DNA of 64,000 bases from Oncomelania hupensis (Eukaryota; Mollusca; Gastropoda; Littorinimorpha; Pomatiopsidae), in contig CM072513.1 of assembly GCA_036898135.1 (NCBI GenBank), positions 14,342,022-14,406,021 on the forward strand, written 5' to 3'. Of this stretch, positions 25,606 through 35,096 are shown in pieces. The stretch's first letter is position 1. Each line of letters opens with the position of its first letter. Made by a program: the position numbers and the translations under genes. The notes below the pieces were generated by a model. That model ran no database searches. It was not told the origin of the DNA and saw only the letters and a list, made by a program, of their open reading frames with translations.

Positions 25606-26233
25606 TGTTACGTTGAAACGCGAATGGTAGTACGTCAGAAACGCGCAAGATAGATCTAATCGTTTCGTTTTGCAAAGTATTCAATAATGGAGTTTATTTA
25701 CCTTTGATTTGAGTTTGCATTGTTGTTAGGAGAGGCTTTGTATAACGTTGATAATTTGCGTTAGTCGATATTATTTGAGAATCTTCTGGATATGCGTGTT
25801 TACTCTTGATAGAAACTTCCCGATACATGTCGAAGCAAGAGGTCGTTCTGGAAGATATAAAAATATGTATTGACGTAAGTCAGTGATGACGATCTTTTAT
25901 TCGATTGGTGGCAGTACGTCATTTCTACCATGTACCCAATTGTTCCAGAAAAGAGAGAGGTTATTTAATCGTGTGCCGAGATTGTTGTAGAGAGTAAAGT
26001 TGTTGATAGTGATTTGGAGAGTTGCTGTGAAAGTTGTTGAGTTGAGAATTGTATGCAGTTGTTGGTGTGTGCTGAATAAAAGTGGAAAACTTCATACGTC
26101 GACTTTGTGAATTGTATGCTGTTTGGACGGGCTGTGTGAATAAACGAATCTGAGTTACACCCTATCAGGAATTCAAGCATCGGGGCTGAATCAGATACTG
26201 ATAGAAAACACCAACATCAAACTGAGTGTAACA
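25606..26233 (+). repeat. 5' LTR
   Basis: TGTTACGTTGAAACGCG to GAGTGTAACA. Holds an AATAAA (in GCTGAATAAAAGTGG) and a TATTTAA box-like sequence upstream of it, consistent with promoter and polyadenylation functions. Confidence 0.95.
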
Positions 26234-26763
26234 TTTTGGGGGTCAAGCCGCGATTCACGCCATAGCCAAGGGTTCAACTGCTACAACAAGCGAGTCAACG
26301 TTACGAGAGGCAGTCATCGAGGGTAGCCGCCAACGAGTTGCGTCGAGAGGGGCCAACATACTGGGACTACATCCGATAGATTCGGGTTGACTGCAAGGGC
26401 GTGTAGTCGCTGAAGAGTTGCTTCGTGAGCGAACAACAGATCGGGACTACGTGGCTACCGTAAGACTACGTCGAGGGACAGTCTCGGAGCTACATCGCCA
26501 GTGTTACAGCGAGCGTCGAGCGGACGTCGCGTCTACTTCAGCACAGGAGCGTGTACATCAACACCAGCGTGGTGCAGCGTCGCATACGACGAGGACAGCG
26601 GGGCCTGCGTCAGCGAAAGCGACTAGTGGCAAGCATCAGCGCTACTGCAGAAAGCGTGCTGTTCTAGAACAGTCTAGAAAGGTACAGCACAGTCAAGAAC
26701 TTTCCAGAAAAAGAACTCTACAGTCAAGAACTTTCTTGAAAAGAACTTTCCAGAAGCATCAAG

Positions 26764-29700
26764 ATGGCTGACTTCTGGCAGAAAGGGATGCAACTGAATC
26801 TAAAAGGCAAACAGCTGACGGAGTACGTCAAGTCTCAGGAGAGAATACAAGAAAGAGAAGAACAACGTCAGCGTGAAGAAAGAGAAGATGAGCGACGACG
26901 TGAAGAAAGAGAATTAGAAGAGCGGCGGCAAGAAAAAGACAGAGAATTCGAGCTGAAGCGTCTTGAGTTCCAGCTAGAAATGACGCGCATCCAGCAACAG
27001 CAGAATGCGCCACAAATTATCAGTGACAACAAAGCTCCAAAATTGCCAGCGTTCGTCGACGGGAAGGACCAGATCGACAGTTATTTGGCGAGATTTGAAA
27101 GGTTTGCCAAAAGCTCTAACTGGCAACCTCAAGACTGGGCGATTCGACTAAGTGCACTTCTGACGGGAGAAGCACTCGACGTCTACACCAGATTGTCGGA
27201 CGATGACGCTAAAGACTACGACGTCTTGAAAGAGGCCCTATTGCAGTGCTATAACTTTACAGAGAAGGGCTACCGTAAACGCTTCCGTGAATGCCGGCCT
27301 AAGTCAGGCGAGACGCCAAAGCAGTTTGTGGAGCGCCTGTCGTCATATCTACACAAGTGGGTGGAGTTATCAGGCGAAACGAAGTCTTACGACAGTCTCC
27401 ATGACCTGATCGTGAAGGAACAATTTCTCAATGCCTGTCACAAGGACCTAGCGACCCACTTGGAAATACAAAAGTTGCAGACGCTAAAAGACGTTGCTGA
27501 GGCTGCTGAAAGATATCTCATCGCTCATGAGAAAACGTTGGGGCCACCCAGCGCAACGAAACATTTTCAGAAGACTGGAAACCATGGGAACCAGATCCAG
27601 GGAAGCCAGACGAGCCAGAGACAGACAGACTCCACGCATCCTCCCAGGGAGGGGCATTCAAGGGGCTGTTTCACCTGCAACGCTACAGACCACAGGGCGG
27701 CTAACTGTCCTCAAAACAAAAGTAGCGGACAGCGGAGCAGTACGGACAATTCAGCGGCGGGCAACCGGCAGAGGCGGTTTTCCAATCAACGGCAAACCAG
27801 TAGATCTGACCATCAGGTGTGCGGCGGGAGCGTCATTCTTCCGAGTGAGACCGAGCGCACGGCTACCCCTGCGGACGTGCAAGAGTGCATGACCGATGGC
27901 CAACTTCTTCTTGCCAACGGAAAATCCATCCCCGTCGTCGCCAGCGCAGCTGTGACCGTACAGAACATGCCTGTTTCGAAGGGACGCGTCGGAAATCATG
28001 AAGTGACTGTCTTAAGAGACTCTGGCTGTAGTGGGGTCATCGTCAGAGAAGACCTAATCGCTAAAGAACAGTTCACTGGCGATTCAAAATGGACACTTAT
28101 GGCCGACAGCAAATGTGTGAGAGCGCCAGTTGCGAAGATTCATGTCAACACCCCTTTCTACATAGGCGAAGTCGAAGCGGTTTGCCTGAAGAAGCCGCTG
28201 TACGATTTGATGATCGGGAATATCGACGGCGCGAGACGACCCGACGACCCCGACCCAGAGTGGAGTCCTGCCTCAACCCAACACGTCGAAGTTGTGGAGG
28301 AGGATCCATTGCCGTTTCCCAATGGAGACCTTACAGAGCTGCTACGGGACAATGTGGTTACTCCGGCTCAGCCCTGCCGACCAGAGATCGTCGGTGCCGT
28401 TACTACCAGGGCCCAGGCCAAGAGAGACAAGATGTCTACGCCACTGAAGGTCGCCGACAACTCCAAAGCTGCCATCGTGGACAGAGATAAGCTGATCCAG
28501 CTCCAGGAAGCTGATAGCACTTTAAACAAGTACAGGAACCGCCAAGACCACGTGACCAAAGGCAGTGGTACGGTCTACTTTGAGGTGAAGGCCAAGATCC
28601 TGTATCGAATCTTCCAGCACCCGAGGGTCAACGGAGGGAAACCACTACGTCAAGTCTTGGTACCGTTACCCCTAAGGCGCCAGGTGATGGAAGTAGCGCA
28701 TGACTCAATCATGGGAGGTCACCTGGGTATCAAGAAGACGTCGGATAGAATCCAGGCGGTATTCTACTGGCCAGGACTTCATGCGGACGTCAGCCGTTTC
28801 TGCCGATCGTGTGACATTTGCCAGAAGACCATACCTCGAGGAAGGGTCCCGAAAGTGCCTATGCAGAGGATGCCTTTGATCGACCGACCTTTCAAGAGGG
28901 TGGCCTTAGACTTAATCGGCGAAATAAGACCTCCGAGTGAAGAAGGTCATCGATGGGTACTGACTTTAGTGGACTATGCGACTCGGTACCCAGAAGCAGT
29001 GCCTCTGAAGAAGATTGACACTGAAACTGTTGCAGAGGCGCTAGTGGACATGTTCAGTAGACTTGGAGTGCCTGAAGAGATCCTGACAGACCTCGGGACG
29101 CAGTTTGTCTCTGACTGCATGAAGGAGGTCAACAGACTGCTGAGCATCCGGCATTTGACTACGACACCCTACCATCCGATGTGCAACGGGCTTGTCGAGA
29201 AGTTCAATGCTACGCTGAAGTCCACCCTGAAGAAACTGTGCAGCGAGCAGCCCAGACAATGGCATCGCTACATCAACGCCTTACTTTTCGCCTACAGAGA
29301 AGTACCGCAGGAGTCCACCGGCTTTTCTCCGTTCGAGCTGCTGTACGGAAGAACCATCCGAGGGCCGATGCACATCCTAAAAGAACTGTGGACGAAAGAA
29401 GTAGACACCCCAGAGGTGAAGAACAGCTACCAGTACGTGTTTGAGCTACGGGAGAAGCTGGAGCAGACTCTCGAGATAGCCAGAGAAAACCTGAAGAAGT
29501 CCCAAGACTGTGGAAAGCACTACTACGATCGTAGGGCTGTGAACAGGAAGTTCAAACCTGGCAACAAAGTGCTGGTGCTGCTACCTACCGATCATAATAA
29601 GTTGCTGATGCAGTGGAAAGGCCCGTACGAAGTGGAGACCGTGGTGGGGATCAACGACTATAAGGTGAAGGTCGGCCAGCATTCCAAAATATACCACGCC

Positions 29701-30216
29701 AACCTCCTTAAGCTGTACGTGGAGAGGCCGCCAGAGACTGTACATGCAGCAACAGCAGCTGTGACCGACGACAGCTTTGACAGCGAAGAACTGTTGGAAC
29801 TGGGAGACTTCCACAGCAAAGAAGGCATCGATGATGTTAAACTAGGTCCAGGCTTGACGGAAGGTCAAAAGATGGAGCTCGAGGACCTTATGGGCGAGTT
29901 TCCCCACGACTTCAGCGTTGTCCCAGGCTCTACGACTTTGGTCGAACATGAAGTCCACACCCAGACCTGGAAGGAGCATCTGCAGACCATGAGGGAGCTG
30001 TTCCACCGTCCCGCAGAAGCCAACCTGACCGTGAGACCCAGCGAATGCATTCTGGGAGCTGACAACGTCGACTGCATCGGACATCCGATGGAAGAAGGAG
30101 ACAACGGAGGACGCACTAATTCCAGGGAAGCCCACGTGATTATCGTCTTTGACCCTGGACCGATGACGACCGCAACTGACGAGGGCGTCGTTTCCTTGCG
30201 ATTGAAAGAACATTGA
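26764..30216 (+). CDS. Gag-protease-integrase polyprotein with RT remnant (1150 aa)
   Basis: Domains in order: a charged E/R-rich coiled coil (about 25-80); a retrotransposon gag domain (about 90-260); a CCHC zinc knuckle (CFTCNATDHRAANC, near 302-315); an aspartic protease with DSG (LRDSGCSGVIV, near 418); an HHCC integrase zinc-binding domain (H...GGH...CRSCDIC, near 645-690); and a DD35E integrase core (D about 715, D about 775, E about 810 in GLVEKFN). After the integrase tail comes the very start of RT (LTEGQKMELEDLMGEF..DFS near 1035). It then jumps directly to the post-catalytic segment HLQTMRELFHRPAEANLTV. The palm with YxDD and the whole RNase H are missing, yet the frame is open. 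Integrase before RT is the Gmr1-type order. Confidence 0.92.
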   Translation: MADFWQKGMQLNLKGKQLTEYVKSQERIQEREEQRQREEREDERRREERELEERRQEKDREFELKRLEFQLEMTRIQQQQNAPQIISDNKAPKLPAFVDGKDQIDSYLARFERFAKSSNWQPQDWAIRLSALLTGEALDVYTRLSDDDAKDYDVLKEALLQCYNFTEKGYRKRFRECRPKSGETPKQFVERLSSYLHKWVELSGETKSYDSLHDLIVKEQFLNACHKDLATHLEIQKLQTLKDVAEAAERYLIAHEKTLGPPSATKHFQKTGNHGNQIQGSQTSQRQTDSTHPPREGHSRGCFTCNATDHRAANCPQNKSSGQRSSTDNSAAGNRQRRFSNQRQTSRSDHQVCGGSVILPSETERTATPADVQECMTDGQLLLANGKSIPVVASAAVTVQNMPVSKGRVGNHEVTVLRDSGCSGVIVREDLIAKEQFTGDSKWTLMADSKCVRAPVAKIHVNTPFYIGEVEAVCLKKPLYDLMIGNIDGARRPDDPDPEWSPASTQHVEVVEEDPLPFPNGDLTELLRDNVVTPAQPCRPEIVGAVTTRAQAKRDKMSTPLKVADNSKAAIVDRDKLIQLQEADSTLNKYRNRQDHVTKGSGTVYFEVKAKILYRIFQHPRVNGGKPLRQVLVPLPLRRQVMEVAHDSIMGGHLGIKKTSDRIQAVFYWPGLHADVSRFCRSCDICQKTIPRGRVPKVPMQRMPLIDRPFKRVALDLIGEIRPPSEEGHRWVLTLVDYATRYPEAVPLKKIDTETVAEALVDMFSRLGVPEEILTDLGTQFVSDCMKEVNRLLSIRHLTTTPYHPMCNGLVEKFNATLKSTLKKLCSEQPRQWHRYINALLFAYREVPQESTGFSPFELLYGRTIRGPMHILKELWTKEVDTPEVKNSYQYVFELREKLEQTLEIARENLKKSQDCGKHYYDRRAVNRKFKPGNKVLVLLPTDHNKLLMQWKGPYEVETVVGINDYKVKVGQHSKIYHANLLKLYVERPPETVHAATAAVTDDSFDSEELLELGDFHSKEGIDDVKLGPGLTEGQKMELEDLMGEFPHDFSVVPGSTTLVEHEVHTQTWKEHLQTMRELFHRPAEANLTVRPSECILGADNVDCIGHPMEEGDNGGRTNSREAHVIIVFDPGPMTTATDEGVVSLRLKEH

Positions 30217-30226
30217 CTGTGTGGAG

Positions 30227-30440
30227 AACATTGGCAATATCTAAACAGACTTGCAGATGAGAAACATTGACCTTGTGTGAATGAACTGTGAACATTGGCA
30301 ATATCTAAACAGACTTGCAGATGAGAAACATTGACCTTGTGTGAATGAACTGTGAACATTGACAATATCCAGACAGATTTGAAGATGAAAACCATTGACT
30401 CTGTGTGAATGAGCTGAGAACATTGACAGTGTTCAGACAG
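30227..30440 (+). repeat. 64-bp tandem repeat in the retrotransposon 3' untranslated region
   Basis: Just over three units beginning AACATTGGCAATATC (30227, 30291, 30355), the last diverged, directly after the polyprotein stop. Confidence 0.9.
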
Positions 30441-30534
30441 TCTGAAGTAAGTTTTAATTCTGTACATTGTTTGTGCATTACGTTTCAACGTTGTTGAAAG
30501 AAATTGGGTAAATTTCTTCTTGAGTGGGGGGTTA

Positions 30535-31162
30535 TGTTACGTTGAAACGCGAATGGTAGTACGTCAGAAACGCGCAAGATAGATCTAATCGTTTCGTTTT
30601 GCAAAGTATTCAATAATGGAGTTTATTTACCTTTGATTTGAGTTTGCATTGTTGTTAGGAGAGGCTTTGTATAACGTTGATAATTTGCGTTAGTCGATAT
30701 TATTTGAGAATCTTCTGGATATGCGTGTTTACTCTTGATAGAAACTTCCCGATACATGTCGAAGCAAGAGGTCGTTCTGGAAGATATAAAAATATGTATT
30801 GACGTAAGTCAGTGATGACGATCTTTTATTCGATTGGTGGCAGTACGTCATTTCTACCATGTACCCAATTGTTCCAGAAAAGAGAGAGGTTATTTAATCG
30901 TGTGCCGAGATTGTTGTAGAGAGTAAAGTTGTTGATAGTGATTTGGAGAGTTGCTGTGAAAGTTGTTGAGTTGAGAATTGTATGCAGTTGTTGGTGTGTG
31001 CTGAATAAAAGTGGAAAACTTCATACGTCGACTTTGTGAATTGTATGCTGTTTGGACGGGCTGTGTGAATAAACGAATCTGAGTTACACCCTATCAGGAA
31101 TTCAAGCATCGGGGCTGAATCAGATACTGATAGAAAACACCAACATCAAACTGAGTGTAACA
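30535..31162 (+). repeat. 3' LTR
   Basis: Same 628-bp sequence as the 5' LTR by visual comparison, ending GAGTGTAACA before the second CATTG. Confidence 0.95.
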
Positions 31163-31438
31163 CATTGTATTGCATGGGATGTTTGTAAACACCATTGAAA
31201 GGCATGGGATGTTTGTAACCACCATTGTAAGGCATGGGATGTTTGTAACCACCATTGTAAGGCATGGGATGTTTGTAACCACCATTGTATGGCATGGGAT
31301 GTTTGTAACCACCATTATAAGGCATGGGATGTTTGTAACCACCATTGTAAGGCATGGGATGTTTGTAACCACCATTGTAAGGCATGGGATGTTTGTAACC
31401 ACCAGTGTATGGCATGGGATGTTTGTAACCACCATTGT
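31163..31438. repeat. 30-bp minisatellite, right part (about nine units)
   Basis: Continuation of the array from 25605 after the retrotransposon. It is followed by sequence (GTGTAGCATTTTACCATTGA..TGTAAAGGAGACAA) that also occurs near 24500 and, in part, near 41320. Confidence 0.95.
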
Positions 31439-31909
31439 GATACCAGTTATATGATGTGTAGCATTTTACCATTGATTGTAAAGGAGACAATAAGAGAGTC
31501 ACCCTGCTGTTAGATTGCTTATTTCAGGATTGATGGTACATGAATATGGATGTGTTGAGTTACTGCATGTAGGTATGCATGTGAAAAATGTAGATAAAAG
31601 CTGTCCTGTTGTGTTAATGCTAATCAGATCCTTTTTACTATGACTACTTCATGCTTGTTACAGCTACAGGAGCAAATAAAGATCTATATTGTTCCAGAAT
31701 TGCATTCCAAAACAATAAAATTAAATGGATTAATAAAACTTAATTAATAATATATCAGTAAGACTTTTGTTTAACAATTAATATAGTGTTAATATTTATT
31801 ATTACTTTATTTGACCTAGTTTGTAAAACCCGTTATTCTCTGCAATATTATTAACCTGGGTAACAATGTTATTATAATTTCTTGTGTCATTGACTGCACT
31901 TAGAAAATT
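31439..31909. repeat. Duplicated non-coding segment, left half of copy 2
   Basis: From about 31780 it parallels 5160-5290. It is interrupted at AAAATT by the hAT-like element at 31910 and resumes at 32991. No gene is seen; AATAAA motifs occur near 31676 and 31715. Confidence 0.6.
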
Positions 31910-32990
31910 CAGGGTGGAGAACAACTGAATCAAGAAATCTCTGAAATCCGGCCGGGGCCCAGGGGCCAAGCCCCGGTATTCGCCCCCTGGAAGAAAATTC
32001 ATGAATTTATGCAATTTTGAAAGTAATTTTGGGCTTCTCCTGAAAGCAAAAAGCACAAAGTAAACATGAATAGAAACAACAACAACAAAAAAGATTGTTT
32101 TATGCACATGTCTTTCAAAAAAGTTAAGAATCTTGATTTGTAGGCCTAACAAAGTTTGAGGTCCACCACTGTTACACACAAACTCCACATTTCCAAATTT
32201 ACTGGGCACACGTTTGTCTATTTTTTAGCTGTAAATAGTGTAAACAGGCAAGAATTTTTATAATTTTAGAGATATTTAGGGGTACGTTAGTAGAAACACC
32301 ACATCTTAGGTATTAGTGACTATAGATTTAAATGAAATAAAATGCAAAATGAACAGAAATAAATTCTCTTTTGATTATCTACCTTTTTATACCTCTCTTG
32401 TCATGTCTTGTTTTTATTACTCCATGTGTATACAAAAAAAGTTTTAAAAAGTCCAAACAATCCCCCTCCTCTTCTTCACTTTCATGCCAGTCTGAAAGAT
32501 CGTATGCATGCACACTACTGACACTAATTGTCTAATGTCAGTACCGATCTCTTCCTCCGACTCCAAGTCCATTTCTCTCACTTTAATGTCTGATAAATGG
32601 AAGCCTGTAAACTCCCCTTCATCAGTCGAAGAATCCAAACCATCCATTTTAGACACACACACAATAAAAAAATGTTAAAAAAATTCGGAATAACTAACGC
32701 ATCACAGAGAAAACTTGTGGAAATGCAGTCGAATGTTTTCACAAAGAGAATAAACCGGAAGTCAATTGCCGGAAGTCTCGCAATATTTCAAACAACACGA
32801 GAATATAACCACATGGTTGATACGGACGCTTTTGGACGTTTTGCCTGTTTAGACCTTCGGCCGCGTTTGGCCGCTATGGCTAGTAAAGGGTAGCCCTCAG
32901 CTTCTCACACTCGGAACTCAATATTTTTTTCTCGGAAATGCAAATGCCTTCCGCGGAAATCCGCGGATTCGCTGACAGTTCTCCACCCTG
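31910..32990. mobile_element. hAT-like element with 6-bp target duplication
   Basis: Inverted ends CAGGGTGGAGAAC...GTTCTCCACCCTG (imperfect by a few bases internally) and duplication AAAATT (31904-31909 and 32991-32996). The paralogous site near 5300 lacks the element. A minus-strand acidic frame (32662-32444, MCVSKMDGLDSSTDEGEF) may be a transposase N-terminal remnant, but no motif confirms it. Confidence 0.85.
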
Positions 32991-33188
32991 AAAATTACCT
33001 GGTTGTTTTGATGTCCCCTTTTCTCTCTCATCCCTTGTAGCAAATAAAGCCCAAATGCCTGTTATATACAGTAGTCTCAGAGGATACTAAACTTGTAAAA
33101 GAAGACAGTTTGTATCATTGTCAAATTATGCTTTATATAATTATGACATAATTTTGGTGTGTATTGCTGACTATGGTGTCTGTTGAAT

Positions 33189-33190
<2 letters not shown>
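32991..33190. repeat. Duplicated non-coding segment, right half of copy 2
   Basis: Parallels 5315-5510 (TGATGTCCCCTTTTCTCTCTC, CAAATAAAG, GTCTCAGAGGA, GTGTCTGTTGAATT), then ends at an ATCT microsatellite. Confidence 0.65.
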
Positions 33191-33260
<70 letters not shown>

Positions 33261-33262
33261 CA
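33191..33262. repeat. (ATCT)n microsatellite
   Basis: About 17 uninterrupted tetranucleotide units immediately upstream of a zinc-finger fragment. Confidence 0.95.
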
Positions 33263-33327
33263 TACGCTTATAGATACAGGAGAGAAGAATCATGTGCGTA
33301 ATATTTGTAATAAAGCTTTCACTCAGA
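33263..33327 (+). pseudogene. Zinc-finger fragment, first half, split by element A
   Basis: Reads DTGEKNHVRNICNKAFTQ in the style of the 22263 exon; one Cys is replaced by Arg. The finger continues at 34783 as ASGLKAHKLIHTEEKNHLC once element A and one ACTCAG copy are removed. Confidence 0.8.
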
Positions 33328-33608
33328 CCCATCCCCCAGAGGGGGTTCTGGGGGTTGCAGTATAAATAGTATCCCCACAATCTGTAAATTTAATGCTTTA
33401 AAATTCCCACTGTCGCTGTCTTTCTCCTTTCTTCTTTCTCATTCCTACTCTGTTCTATCAATCTACTATACTATCTTCTTTGCTAAACCAGTCACCTACC
33501 TTTTTTCTTGAAAAATCTTCTGGGACAAAACTCCTCATTTGTGTGTAAGGTCTGTTAGATCAGCTTGGGATTATTGGACGCTTTCTGCCAGGTGGTCACT
33601 AGGGCTTC

Positions 33609-34453
33609 TGTTACACTGGATGTTATTTTTTTCTCTATCAGTAGTTGATTCAGCCCGGATGCTTGAAATCCTGATAGGTGTAACTCAGATTCGTTTATCC
33701 ACGCAACCCGTTCAATCATCAACAAGGCTGGAGTCGTATGAAGTTTTCCACTTTTATTCAGCACACATCAACAACTGCATACAATCGCTCAATTGCTTTT
33801 CACTTTACAATTCTCAATTATCAACTGTCCACTTTTTAACAACTTTCTCAACTCTAATACAACAACTCTCCCTACTTTCAACTCTCTCTTCTTTTGAAAC
33901 AGTGCAGCACTTATATAGTCTCTACATACTCCAGAACAAGCGAGAATACCACTGCGTGAAACACCACAACCAATCAAAATGAATTTCATCATCATTGTCT
34001 CATGTCATACCGCCTTATTTGGAATGGAAGCTTCGGCCGGTGGGGGGCATTCAATTTTCCCACTAGGGTTGTTTCGGCAGATCTTTTATGCGGATTGGGG
34101 GTTGTCCGGTCCTGATTTGGCTCGGAAGAGTCCGCTGGACCTAAAGCAACAATCAAACAATCAATCAATCAATATAGTTACCAATAGAATTGTCCATACG
34201 CTTCGATCGATAGCAAACAACCGACAATAGAAGTAGAAAATTCTCAAATAATATCGACCAACTAAAATTACCAACGTTATACAAAGATTCTTCTAACAAC
34301 AACACAAAATCAAATCAAAGATAAATACACTCTGTTACTGCATGCTTAGCAAAATAAAACGATCTGAACTATCGCGCGCGTCACACACGACAAGCCTACT
34401 ATCGCACGCGTTTCACACATAAGCCTACCATCGCACGCGTCTCCAACGTAACA
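33609..34453 (-). mobile_element. Solo LTR (Gmr1-like family), minus, containing an element A tail
   Basis: Starts TGTTACACTGGATGTTA and ends CTCCAACGTAACA, the reverse complement of the family LTR. It is flanked by GCTTC on both sides (33604-33608 and 34454-34458). Its length is 845 bp, against 628 for the family, because of an inserted element A 3' fragment at about 34010-34172. Confidence 0.92.
34010..34172 (+). mobile_element. Element A 3' fragment nested inside the solo LTR
   Basis: Matches the last roughly 140 bp of element A (GGTGGGGGGCATTCAATTTT, CACTAGGGTTGTTTCGGCAG, TCCGCTGGACCTAAAGCAAC) and ends in CAATCAATCAATCAAT. Confidence 0.85.
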
Positions 34454-34782
34454 GCTTCCTATGATGTTAATTTTGGGCAATGTAGGCATTTTATACGTAT
34501 GTATTTTGTTGATATTTTTAATGATATTTGTACATGTATTCTATTTAGTATTTGTAAACGGGGGTTCGATACATTAGAGTATAGCCTCAGCGTCCCCTGT
34601 GAGGGATGTCTTTATTGTAAAGTGACCGGCTGGTGGTGTGCCTTCAGTGTTACCACTAGGGTTGTTTCAGCAGATCTTTTATGCGGATCAGGGATGAGTC
34701 CTCTTTCAGCAAAGTTGTGGTCTTGATTTTGTGGTCCTAATTCGGCTCTTTGCAGTCCGCTTGACCCTGTAAACAATGAATA

Positions 34783-35088
34783 ACTAACTCAGGCCAGTGG
34801 TTTGAAGGCACATAAGCTTATACATACAGAGGAGAAAAATCATTTGTGTGATGTTTGTAGAAAGGCTTTCTATTTGGCTGACGATTTGAAGCATCAATAT
34901 GCTGAAGTGAAAATGTATGTGTGATATTGAATGATTTTATTCATCCTGACAATTTGATGAAACACATGTTGGTACATACTGAGAAGACACATTATGCCTT
35001 TGCAATGTTTTCATTCCAATAGAGTACTTAAAGAAGCTTAAAGCAACATAAGCTGGAGGCAGAAAAGAAGATAAAAACAACACAAGTG
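34783..35088 (+). pseudogene. Zinc-finger fragments, second locus
   Basis: ASGLKAHKLIHTEEKNHLC, then DVCRKAFYLADDLKH, then stops. This parallels the decaying tail at 23930-24190 and ends in AAGATAAAAACAACACAAGT, where the RTE has inserted. Confidence 0.8.
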
Positions 35089-35096
35089 GTCCTATC

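Larger units (their letters stand above)
25606..31162 (+). mobile_element. Gypsy-type LTR retrotransposon, Gmr1-like order, RT deleted
   Basis: Two LTRs of 628 bp flank a single long ORF. The 5-bp target duplication CATTG is present on both sides (25601-25605 and 31163-31167). A candidate primer-binding site begins TGGGGGTCAAGCC at 26237; the matching tRNA was not identified. A G-rich stretch (GAGTGGGGGG) precedes the 3' LTR, in place of a clean polypurine tract. The LTRs look identical over all stretches compared by eye, so insertion is recent. It lacks a catalytic reverse transcriptase, so mobilisation would have required enzyme supplied in trans. Confidence 0.95.
33328..34782 (+). mobile_element. 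Element A copy, itself carrying a solo LTR
   Basis: An A-type sequence (GGGGGTTGCAGTATAAATAG, ATCCCCAC.., GCTTCCTATGATGTTA.., GCCTCAGCGTCCCC, GGTTGTTTCAGCAGATCTT, ending with CGGCTCTTTGCAGTCCGC). It is inserted in a zinc-finger codon run with duplication ACTCAG on both sides. An 845-bp reverse LTR lies within it at 33609-34453. Its 3' end follows the GGCTCTTTGCAG subtype, in place of GGCTCGGAAGAG. Confidence 0.8.

Noticed and set aside
24680..25684. Several 230-370 residue open frames on both strands (CNHHCKAWDV-, MFVTTIVRHG-, NGGYKHPMPY-type repeats)
   Set aside because: They are the 30-bp minisatellite read in different frames. All variants are equally open because the period is a multiple of three, with no start context or splice support.
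24701..31438. CRISPR-like regular 30-bp repeat array
   Set aside because: Units are directly contiguous with no unique spacers, and the context is an animal genome; it is a minisatellite.
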